In this document: piece by piece, positions 31,640 to 37,863 of the stretch
Position numbering within the stretch: the first letter of the stretch is position 1
Layout: every line of letters starts with the position of its first letter
Assembly (NCBI GenBank): GCA_030614685.1
Contig: JAUWTO010000007.1
Coordinates: forward strand, 1 to 37,863
Source: Candidatus Aminicenantota bacterium
Lineage (GTDB): Bacteria; Acidobacteriota; Aminicenantia; Aminicenantales; Aminicenantaceae
DNA length: 37,863 nucleotides
Reading direction: 5' to 3'
Position numbers and translations under genes: made by a program
Notes under the pieces: model-generated
The model's input: the letters and a program-made list of their open reading frames with translations, nothing else
What the model was told of the DNA's origin: nothing
Database searches by the model: none

Positions 31640-32789
31640 ACCCCTCCACGATCTGATCCTGCTGCGCTTCGGTCAGCTCGGGATAGACCGGGAGGGCCAG
31701 GACCTCCTGGCAGGCTATCTCTGTCTGGGGAAAATCCCCTTTTTTGTATCCCAGATAGGAAAAACACTCCTGGAGATGGAGCCCCAGCGGATAGTAGATG
31801 GCCGTGGGGATGCCACTGTCTCTCAGATGGAGCTGCAGTCTATCCCTGTCCTGCACGCTCAGCACATACTGATGGTAGGTGTGGTAATGTGCGATACTGC
31901 GGTCCCGGTACAGTTCTGCAGGGAGCCGAACGGCCCCTGATTCCAGCAGGCCGCTGTCCTGGAACCGCGAACGGTAGCCGTCGGCGACCCGCTGCCTCCC
32001 GCGGTGCCAGTCATCCAGGTGTTTCAGCTTGATGCGCAGGATGGCTGCCTGGAGGGCATCGAGGCGGAAGTTACCGCCCAGGGTCTGGTAGATATATTTG
32101 TTCTGCGAACCGTGAACCCGCAGCACGCGCAGCTTCTCCGCCAGTTGGGTGTCGTCGGTCAGTACCATGCCGCCGTCTCCGAAAGCACCCAGGTTCTTAG
32201 AGGGAAAGAAGGACAGGGTCCCCATGTCCCCCAGCGTACCGGCCCTTTTGATCCCTTGAGCGCCCGTGTATTCTGAGCCCACGGCCTGGGCAGCATCCTC
32301 CACCACATATAGATCGTGAAGCTCGGCCAGAGCATTGATGGCGTCCATGTCAGCCAACTGCCCGTAGAGATGCACGGGTATGATCGCCTTGATGCGCGCA
32401 TTGTTCTTACTCGTAAGCTTCCGGTTCAACAGCTCCTCCAGCTTCATGGGATCCAGGTTGAATCCATTGGGCTCGATATCACAGAAAATCGGCACTGCGC
32501 GCAGCCTTGCCACAGCGCCGGCCGTGGCAAAGAACGTAAAGGGCGTAGTGATCACGTGATCGCCCTCCCCGATTCCCAGGGCCATGAGAGATATGATCAA
32601 AGCGTCGGATCCAGAGGATACACCCACTCCATGCCTAGCCCCGGAATAGGCGGCGACCTCCTCTTCCAGCTTTTGTACTTCCTCCCCCAGTATAAAACGC
32701 TGAGACGCGACCACTTCCGCTATTTTCCCATCGATCTCATCCTTGATGTTTCGGTACTGTGCTTTCAGGTCTAGAAACGGAATCGGCAT
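31620..32789 (-). CDS. DegT/DnrJ/EryC1/StrS-family PLP aminotransferase
   Basis: A 389-residue sugar aminotransferase. It starts IPFLDLKAQYRNIKDEID; the internal-aldimine Lys lies in SFFPSKNLGAFGDGG; GSDALIISLMALGIG and VEDAAQAVGSEY are cofactor regions. Members transfer an amino group to keto-sugars or cyclitols in nucleotide-sugar and secondary-metabolite pathways. It is the last gene of a five-gene minus-strand run, 32 nt after the NusG paralogue. Confidence 0.92.
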   Translation of the reverse strand: MPIPFLDLKAQYRNIKDEIDGKIAEVVASQRFILGEEVQKLEEEVAAYSGARHGVGVSSGSDALIISLMALGIGEGDHVITTPFTFFATAGAVARLRAVPIFCDIEPNGFNLDPMKLEELLNRKLTSKNNARIKAIIPVHLYGQLADMDAINALAELHDLYVVEDAAQAVGSEYTGAQGIKRAGTLGDMGTLSFFPSKNLGAFGDGGMVLTDDTQLAEKLRVLRVHGSQNKYIYQTLGGNFRLDALQAAILRIKLKHLDDWHRGRQRVADGYRSRFQDSGLLESGAVRLPAELYRDRSIAHYHTYHQYVLSVQDRDRLQLHLRDSGIPTAIYYPLGLHLQECFSYLGYKKGDFPQTEIACQEVLALPVYPELTEAQQDQIVEGFRSFYS

Positions 32790-32821
32790 GTTGTTCTCTC
32801 CTCCTCTTGGGATCTATACGA

Positions 32822-33301
32822 TCACAAGACCTTTTTCAGCTTTTTTTTCTCTACGATCAGCTGCCCCTGATAGGCCACATAGTTGAGCAGGATGAGCACC
32901 CGTTCGTTCTGCGTCATCTCCCGCTTAAAAACTCCCTTGAGCCCCTTGAGCGGTCCCTCCATGATCTGAATTTCATCTCCCACAGAGGGTTCTTCTCCAT
33001 ACTTGTCGAACTCGATGAGGCCGTTGACTTCGCGGGCCTTTATCGCTTCGATCACCTCTTCGTAAATGGCGGTGGGGCTTTCCGGACTGCCCACCACTTT
33101 TTTGACACCGCGCGTATACTTGACAAGGCGGTAGTCCTCAGGAAATTCAAAACGGATGAACGCATACCCGGTAAAAAAGGGATTGATCCGATCGTCCTGC
33201 CTGATCTTGGGGTTGTACACTTCGAATCCCGCCTCCATGAACAGCCGTTCCACCTGGGACTCTTTTTTAGGCTTCGTGTTCAGAACATACCAGTTTTTCA
33301 T
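32822..33301 (-). CDS. NusG paralogue (RfaH/LoaP/UpxY-type antiterminator)
   Basis: A 159-residue protein: an NGN domain (NWYVLNTKPKKESQVERLFM, FFTGYAFIRFEF, VKYTRGVKKVVGSPESP) and a C-terminal KOW domain (VGDEIQIMEGPLKGLKGVF). It lacks the features of housekeeping NusG (length ~175-180, GYVLV-type motifs) and sits in an operon, as specialised paralogues do. These promote read-through of long polysaccharide or antibiotic operons. Unusually it is the fourth of five genes, 6 nt after the nitrilase-family gene. Confidence 0.88.
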   Translation of the reverse strand: MKNWYVLNTKPKKESQVERLFMEAGFEVYNPKIRQDDRINPFFTGYAFIRFEFPEDYRLVKYTRGVKKVVGSPESPTAIYEEVIEAIKAREVNGLIEFDKYGEEPSVGDEIQIMEGPLKGLKGVFKREMTQNERVLILLNYVAYQGQLIVEKKKLKKVL

Positions 33302-33307
33302 GCCTCA

Positions 33308-34132
33308 TTATCCCGATCGATCAAATTTTGCGTACACATCTGGACGCCGGTCCGCAAGGAAAAAGCGCCTGGCCGTGCTCTCCGCTGCCCGGTCCAGCTC
33401 CAGCTCCGCATACAGGATGTGATCCTCTCCCTGGGGTGCCTGAGCCAGCAGCCGCCCATCCGGGTCCACCACGAACGATTCACCTGAAAAATGCAGGTGT
33501 TCTTCCTTCCCCACCCGGTTCACGAGAGCTGTATAGTAGCCATTCTGGAAGGCGGCCACCCGCAGCTCGGCCTCGAAGATGCCATCCGTCCACTCGCCTG
33601 CGGCGCCAGCCTGGGGGACCACCACGATCTCGGCATCAAGGAGAGCCAGGTTGCGCATGTACTCCGGGAAATGCCGGTCGTAACAGATGGCGACACCGAC
33701 CTTTCCCACCTTGGTCTGGAACACGAACTCGGCTTTGTCGCCGGGTGTGTAATAGCCCTTTTCGTAGAACCCGAGCCCCTCCATGATATGGACCATGCGG
33801 GTGACACCCAAGAGTGTCCCGTCTGCATCGATAACGGGGGACGCATCATAGGTCCTGTCACCGTCCCGCTCAAAGAGATTCAGGACCACGACCGTCCCAT
33901 ACTGACGGGCAAGCTGACTGAATTTTTGGGTGGTAGGCCCCGGGATGGGCTCGGCCCAGCGTATCGAATCCGATGTGGCTTCTGTCTGCGGAAGAAAGGG
34001 CAGGAACCCCAATTCAGCAAAGGCGATGAGCTCGGCCCCGGCCTGTGCCGCCTCATGAAACGCTTGGATCCCACGCCTCAGGTTGTCTTCCCGGTCCTGT
34101 TTGGCATGCTGCTGGATGAGGGCGATTTTCAT
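33308..34132 (-). CDS. Carbon-nitrogen hydrolase (nitrilase superfamily) with altered catalytic Lys
   Basis: A 274-residue protein resembling N-carbamoylputrescine amidase and related ureidoamidases (AICYDRHFPEYMRNLAL, GFYEKGYYTPGD, GESFVVDPDGRLLA). Catalytic Glu40 (FAELG) and Cys150 (AICYD) are present. The catalytic Lys, normally in RKxH(I/L), aligns with Met113 in TRMVHI. The remainder is well conserved, so this may be a variant subfamily and not a decayed gene. It lies 17 nt after the aldolase gene and 6 nt before the NusG paralogue. Confidence 0.85.
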   Translation of the reverse strand: MKIALIQQHAKQDREDNLRRGIQAFHEAAQAGAELIAFAELGFLPFLPQTEATSDSIRWAEPIPGPTTQKFSQLARQYGTVVVLNLFERDGDRTYDASPVIDADGTLLGVTRMVHIMEGLGFYEKGYYTPGDKAEFVFQTKVGKVGVAICYDRHFPEYMRNLALLDAEIVVVPQAGAAGEWTDGIFEAELRVAAFQNGYYTALVNRVGKEEHLHFSGESFVVDPDGRLLAQAPQGEDHILYAELELDRAAESTARRFFLADRRPDVYAKFDRSG

Positions 34133-34149
34133 GTTCCGGCTCCACAGAC

Positions 34150-34941
34150 CTATGAGACCTTGTACGAAGCAAAGATCTCGTAAGCCTCTTCAGGGGAAGC
34201 ATTCTCGTGGACCACCGCCCGGACTCCCTTGATCATGCCCACCGGATGATCGTTCTGCCAAATATTTCGGCCCATATCCACGCCTACGGCCCCCATCTGT
34301 ATGGCATCATGGGCCATCTTGAAGGCGTCCAGCTCGGTCTCGAGCTTGGGGCCGCCCGCGATCACCACCGGCACCGGGCAGGATTCCACAACCTTCTCAA
34401 ATTCGTCGCAGTAGTATGTCTTTACCAAGGAAGCTCCGAACTCCGCCGCGATCCGGCAGGACAGGGCCAGAAAGCGAGAGTCCCGTTTTTCCAGCTCCTT
34501 GCCCACTGCGGTCACGGCCAGCACCGGAATACTGTATTCCTGGGCCATGTCCACGAGGATAGCCAGGTTCTCCAGCGTCTGGGCCTCGTAATCCGATCCG
34601 ACGAAGATGGAAAGGGCCACGGCGGACACATTCAGCCGGACCGCGTCTTCCATGGACGTCATAATGGTCTCGTTGGAAAGGTCTTCCCCGATGATACTGC
34701 TCCCACCGGATACCCGGAGCACGATCGGAACCGAGCTCTTGGCCGGGATGGAAGAGCGCAGAATCCCGCGCGTGAGCATCAAAGCGTCCGCGTACCCCAT
34801 GAGCGGCTCCACAGTGGCATACACTTTTTCCAAGCGGTGGGTCGGGCCCAGGAAGTATCCATGATCTACTGCCAGCATGACTGTACGGCCTGTGTCGGGT
34901 TTGATGATCCGGGACAATCGGTTTTGAATTCCCCAATCCAT
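34150..34941 (-). CDS. lsrF: LsrF/DhnA-like class I aldolase-fold enzyme
   Basis: A 263-residue TIM-barrel enzyme. MDWGIQNRLSRIIKP, TVMLAVDHGYFLGPTHRLE and ADALMLTRGILR closely follow LsrF (3-hydroxy-5-phosphonooxypentane-2,4-dione thiolase), which degrades phosphorylated autoinducer-2. The Schiff-base Lys is in SLVKTYYCDEF, and VVIAGGPKLETELDAF is the phosphate-binding loop. GGAGG precedes the ATG. No other lsr gene (kinase, isomerase, transporter) is in the window, so another DhnA-type aldol reaction in a biosynthetic pathway is possible. Confidence 0.78.
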   Translation of the reverse strand: MDWGIQNRLSRIIKPDTGRTVMLAVDHGYFLGPTHRLEKVYATVEPLMGYADALMLTRGILRSSIPAKSSVPIVLRVSGGSSIIGEDLSNETIMTSMEDAVRLNVSAVALSIFVGSDYEAQTLENLAILVDMAQEYSIPVLAVTAVGKELEKRDSRFLALSCRIAAEFGASLVKTYYCDEFEKVVESCPVPVVIAGGPKLETELDAFKMAHDAIQMGAVGVDMGRNIWQNDHPVGMIKGVRAVVHENASPEEAYEIFASYKVS

Positions 34942-34970
34942 GTTTTCCTCCTAACAATTACAAAATGTAT

Positions 34971-35999
34971 CTATTCCTGTGGTTTGATGATGACCTTGAG
35001 TGACTCTCCGGCCGCGGCCACCAGGCGGAATCCTTCCCCGGTTTGAGCCAGAGGCAGGCGGTGTGTGATCATGCCGGCGACGTTGAGGGCAGGAGACTGC
35101 AGCAGCCGCAGCGCCTCCCAGGAATCCCGGGGAGCGGCGCCGTAGCTGGTAGTCAGGGTTATATCGTTCCGGAAAAGCAGCGAATTGATGGAGACCGGAA
35201 CTCTGACCTCCCCTGCGGGGATGGCGAAAAACATGACAGTGCCTCCCCGATCCACCAAGTCCAGGGCGTCATACTGGGCCTGTTCCGCTGCTGTGCACAC
35301 GATCACCTGGTCGGCCAGCCGGCCGGAGTTGAGCCCGCGCAGGTTTTCTACCACCTCGTCATCGGGCGCAACCGCGCTGTCGGCTCCGAACTTCAGGGCC
35401 GCATCACGGCGGAAGGGTACGGGATCGACGGCCAGGATACTCCCGGCCCCGGCATGGCGAGCCAGGTGGATATAGAGCAGGCCCGAGATGCCGCTCCCGA
35501 GCACAGCCAGGCACTGCCCGGATTCGATGTTCAGGCACCGCTGAGCGCGAATGATGCATCCCAGGGGTTCGTGAAACGTGGCCGCCTCGAAGGACAGGAG
35601 ATCAGGGATCTTGAAAGTTCCGCGGTCTACATTGATGGCTGGCAGACGGATAAACTCCGCAAAACCACCGGGATCAAAATTGGTGGAGCGCAGTGTGTTG
35701 CAGGCGGTGTGGTGTCCTGTGAGGCAGTAGTGGCAGGTATTGCAGGGCACATGATGGGCCGCCACGATCCTGTCACCGGGAAGAAAGGCTTTCACGCCCT
35801 CTCCCACCTCTTCAACTATGCCGGCCACTTCATGGCCCAGGACCAGGGGAGCCTTCTTGATGCGGTACCATTCCAGCACGTCGCTCCCACACAGGCCGCT
35901 GGCTTCGGTGCGCATGAGGATCTCCCCCGGACCGATTTTGGGTCGCGCACACTCTTCCAGACGCACATCCCGGTTATTGTAATAAACAGCAGCTCGCAT
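34971..35999 (-). CDS. Zinc-dependent medium-chain dehydrogenase (sorbitol/threonine dehydrogenase-like)
   Basis: A 342-residue MDR enzyme. Catalytic zinc: C37 (GLCGSD) and GHE in VLGHEVAGIVEEVG. Structural zinc: four Cys in CNTCHYCLTGHHTAC. The NAD fold is AVLGSGISGLLYIHLARHAG with D at the end of the second strand (ILAVDP), indicating NAD over NADP. It oxidises a secondary alcohol of a polyol, sugar or amino acid. It is the first gene of the five-gene run, behind a promoter at 36025-36054. Confidence 0.92.
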   Translation of the reverse strand: MRAAVYYNNRDVRLEECARPKIGPGEILMRTEASGLCGSDVLEWYRIKKAPLVLGHEVAGIVEEVGEGVKAFLPGDRIVAAHHVPCNTCHYCLTGHHTACNTLRSTNFDPGGFAEFIRLPAINVDRGTFKIPDLLSFEAATFHEPLGCIIRAQRCLNIESGQCLAVLGSGISGLLYIHLARHAGAGSILAVDPVPFRRDAALKFGADSAVAPDDEVVENLRGLNSGRLADQVIVCTAAEQAQYDALDLVDRGGTVMFFAIPAGEVRVPVSINSLLFRNDITLTTSYGAAPRDSWEALRLLQSPALNVAGMITHRLPLAQTGEGFRLVAAAGESLKVIIKPQE

Positions 36000-36024
36000 G
36001 TGATCCTTCTTTGTTGTCTCGGGT

Positions 36025-36054
36025 ATTATGTGCGAACTTGCCTGTAAAAATCAA
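36025..36054 (-). promoter_or_regulatory. Promoter of the dehydrogenase-aldolase-aminotransferase run
   Basis: Minus-strand TTGATT (36049-36054), 18 nt, CATAAT (36025-36030); AGAAGGA precedes the ATG at 35999. Confidence 0.5.
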
Positions 36055-36100
36055 GTTTGTTAGCATCCATTCCCTCTGCATCCTCTTCAACCCACAGAAG

Positions 36101-36117
36101 TGTAAACTATGTTTACA
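36101..36117. promoter_or_regulatory. Palindromic operator TGTAAAC-TAT-GTTTACA
   Basis: A perfect 7-3-7 inverted repeat about 47 bp upstream of the dehydrogenase -35 box and ~65 bp upstream of the promoter facing the other way. No regulator gene is adjacent. Confidence 0.6.
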
Positions 36118-36179
36118 TCCTGAAAACCGTTAATAAATTTCTTCCCGAGAAACCGGGAACATCACTTTGGCATACATTT

Positions 36180-36188
36180 TGCTATACT
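36180..36188 (+). promoter_or_regulatory. Extended -10 element before the VWFA-related remnant
   Basis: TGCTATACT (36180-36188) is an extended -10 box without a clear -35 at the right spacing. It lies 51 nt before the ATG at 36240. Confidence 0.35.
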
Positions 36189-36239
36189 ATACGGTGTGTC
36201 ATCGATAATCGTTTCCCAATCAGCACAAAGGATTGACTT

Positions 36240-36811
36240 ATGAAAAAGGCTCTCTGGCTCCTTGTGATTCTGGCTGGCTGGATTTCGCTGAAGTCTTGAA
36301 ATACGAATTCGGTCAGAAGTACGTGTTCATCTTCTACCAAAAAGAGTTCATTCCGATGATCGATCCCACCATCCTGCAGGATTACATGACCCGCTACAAT
36401 GACCGCCCGGACATCATGCAGACCTTAACCAGCCTCTACGATTTCTATAACAAGGATGTTCCCTTCAACATCGACATCGTAAAGCAGGCGTATGCGGACG
36501 CCTCCATCTCCATCCACTTCCTTTACCTTACCCGGCCGGCGCACCGCACAGAGCGTATCATGATGCGCGGGATCTCAGACTCCACGTTCAACGCGTTCCT
36601 GGAGATGGCCAAGGCAACCGGAGGGTTTGTGGAAACCTCGGGGAATCCTGATTATCTGTTCCGGGAAGCATTGTACGCCTCAGAAAACTACTACCTGCTC
36701 TACTACATCCCCAAAAACTACAGATCCGATGGCCAGTTCCGCAGTATCGAAGTCCGAGTCCCTTCCAAGAATTTCCGCGTGATCCACCGGCTGGGGTATT
36801 TTGCCGAATAG
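36240..36811 (+). pseudogene. Broken VWFA-related exported protein
   Basis: An ATG at 36240 with AAAGGA upstream begins a signal peptide (KKALWLLVILAGWISL) that hits TGA after 19 residues. From ~36290 another frame, open to 36811, carries the C-terminal part of a VWFA-related protein: FIFYQKEFIPMI, LYDFYNKDVPFNIDIV, TGGFVETS, YYLLYYIPKNYRSDGQF and the end VIHRLGYFAE. Full proteins of this type have a ~200-residue VWA domain after the signal peptide; here most of it is deleted and the two ends are out of frame. Translation of the second part from a TTG at 36233 would give a cytosolic fragment. Confidence 0.7.
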
Positions 36812-36817
36812 ACCGAG

Positions 36818-37863
36818 CTATTTCAGCTGTTTCAATCTTCTGGCCGCCTGCGTATCCTCTGGATTGAGCTCCAGTGCTCTCTCCAGATTCTTGATCGCCA
36901 GCTCGCGTTTTCCCTGCAGCATGTAGCAGTAGCCCAGGTTGCTGTAGGCATACCAGTACTCCGGATGGATGCCGATGCATCTATCAAAGATCTCGATCGC
37001 CTCCGGGATCTTCTGTTTCTCGATCAGGTTGTACCCGAACAGGTTGTAGACCCGTGCCGGGATGGGGATGCGATAGCCGAACCATTCGGATAATTCCTCA
37101 AAATGTTTTTCCAGCGATTCCAGTTCCCTATCGATGAGTTCCTGAGATAAACGCCAATCGGAGTAGAGGCACTCCAGCCCGGCATAGATGCTCCTGTGGG
37201 TCACGGAAGCGTGATCCTCCTCCTCCATGGAAGTGTATTCCCATCTGAAGTCGATGGGAGCGCTCTCGGCAAGAGTGTCACAAAAGGCCTCGAGCCGGGG
37301 AATGTAGCGGGGTTCATTGCCGACAGATATGTACAGGTACCTTTTCAGGGATTCCCGTTCGACCAGGAACGCCTCCAGCATGCTCTGTATGGGGCCGTTC
37401 CCATACCCGATGGCGGGACTGACGGCGATGTAGGCCTGAAAAAGATCCGGGGCCTGCAGCAGGGAATACACCGCGAACAACCCTCCCAGGGAATGGCCGG
37501 TCAGGACCCGGAAGGGTTGGGTGCGGTACTGGGCGTCCACCAGGGGGATCACTTCCCTGCGCAGAAACTCCAGGAAACGATCCGCACCGCCGCTGGTCGG
37601 TCTTCGCTCTATTTTAAAAGGAGTGAAATCCCGGGTCCTGTCTGTGTTGGCCAGGGCGACCACGATCATGGGAGGGATCACCTTCTGCTTCGCCAGGAAC
37701 TGGACAACACCCGTCACATGGTGGAAATGGGCATCCCCATCCAGCAGGTACAGAACGGGATATCTGTCCGAAGACAAGTCATAGTCTTCCGGGAGATAAA
37801 ACAGGAGGGCTCGCTCTTCCTTAAGTATAGCAGACTGAAACTTGAAGGCCTTCCCGATGATGA
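36818..37863 (-). CDS. Esterase-family hydrolase with C-terminal TPR repeats (5' end beyond window)
   Basis: The frame runs off the right edge, giving at least 347 residues. An enterochelin-esterase-like alpha/beta hydrolase comes first (LLFYLPEDYD, YPVLYLLDGDAHF, nucleophile in GHSLGG, AVSPAIGYG, EEDHASV with a candidate catalytic His). About 100 residues of TPR repeats follow (IPEAIEIFDRCIGIHPEYWY, YSNLGYCYMLQGKRELAIKN, LELNPEDTQAARRL). The esterase half probably hydrolyses an ester or feruloyl-like bond; the TPR half should bind a partner protein. It converges with the VWFA-related remnant, 6 nt apart. The start codon is not in the window. Confidence 0.88.
   Translation of the reverse strand, partial: IIGKAFKFQSAILKEERALLFYLPEDYDLSSDRYPVLYLLDGDAHFHHVTGVVQFLAKQKVIPPMIVVALANTDRTRDFTPFKIERRPTSGGADRFLEFLRREVIPLVDAQYRTQPFRVLTGHSLGGLFAVYSLLQAPDLFQAYIAVSPAIGYGNGPIQSMLEAFLVERESLKRYLYISVGNEPRYIPRLEAFCDTLAESAPIDFRWEYTSMEEEDHASVTHRSIYAGLECLYSDWRLSQELIDRELESLEKHFEELSEWFGYRIPIPARVYNLFGYNLIEKQKIPEAIEIFDRCIGIHPEYWYAYSNLGYCYMLQGKRELAIKNLERALELNPEDTQAARRLKQLK

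Noticed and set aside
1-37863. tRNA, rRNA, CRISPR array, insertion sequence, prophage or toxin-antitoxin module
   Set aside because: No cloverleaf, repeat-spacer series, transposase motif, terminal inverted repeats or phage genes were recognised on either strand.

Overview
This is a chromosomal window from a bacterium with mid-50s GC as judged by eye. It is gene-dense, carries many short operons with 1-17 nt gene overlaps, and is read from both strands. There is no rRNA, tRNA, CRISPR array, prophage or intact insertion sequence. Gene content fits Candidatus Aminicenantes or a relative near Acidobacteriota: Npt-type nucleotide carriers, paired M16-like proteins, a VWFA-related fragment, hydantoinase A/B and PAS/HD-GYP signalling genes. 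This placement is an inference; no universal marker gene is present.

Layout. (1) 1-3784, minus strand: an exported PPP-type phosphatase overlapping an exported kinase-like protein, then an ATP/ADP-type nucleotide carrier, then a second kinase-like protein cut by the left edge. This looks like a possible extracytoplasmic phosphorylation locus and is the most striking part of the window. (2) 3881-6250, plus: a STAS anti-sigma-antagonist, a remnant of a second nucleotide carrier, and an FHA-GAF-SpoIIE phosphatase (partner-switching signalling). (3) 6328-12453, plus: two M16-like proteins that both lack the zinc motif, coupled to a fused formiminotransferase-cyclodeaminase, a tiny ORF, and a PepD dipeptidase (peptide and histidine breakdown). 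(4) 12470-14402, minus: a response-regulator remnant, a YgjP-type metallopeptidase, and an XRE-ImmA regulator behind two matching operators. (5) 14432-18713, plus: a PAS protein with a destroyed GGDEF motif, a large protein of unknown function, and an HD-GYP protein that shares an N-terminal module with it.

(6) 18716-22906: a remnant signal-peptide ORF, a sugar epimerase, an FKBP lipoprotein, an apparently exported RidA, an FmdB zinc ribbon and a glycosyltransferase. (7) 23051-28257, plus: hydantoinase/oxoprolinase A and B overlapping an Nramp-fold transporter that lacks the metal-binding motifs, then a DUF2784 membrane protein. (8) 28278-31639: amino acid racemase YgeA divergent from an APC permease, a threonine/serine dehydratase and a truncated ornithine-cyclodeaminase-like ORF (amino acid use). 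(9) 31620-35999, minus: a five-gene run of zinc dehydrogenase, LsrF-like aldolase, nitrilase-family protein, NusG paralogue and DegT aminotransferase, possibly a small biosynthetic operon. (10) 36180-37863: a broken VWFA-related gene facing an esterase-TPR protein cut by the right edge.

Two themes cut across the window. At least five intergenic regions hold recognisable gene remnants (nucleotide carrier, response regulator, signal-peptide ORF, ornithine cyclodeaminase, VWFA protein). Several genes have good sigma70-like promoters only a few bases from the start codon, which suggests leaderless or near-leaderless transcripts. No gene-free stretch exceeds 300 bases; the longest (18794-18939, 20617-20810, 22907-23089, 36000-36239) hold promoters and operators, listed below.
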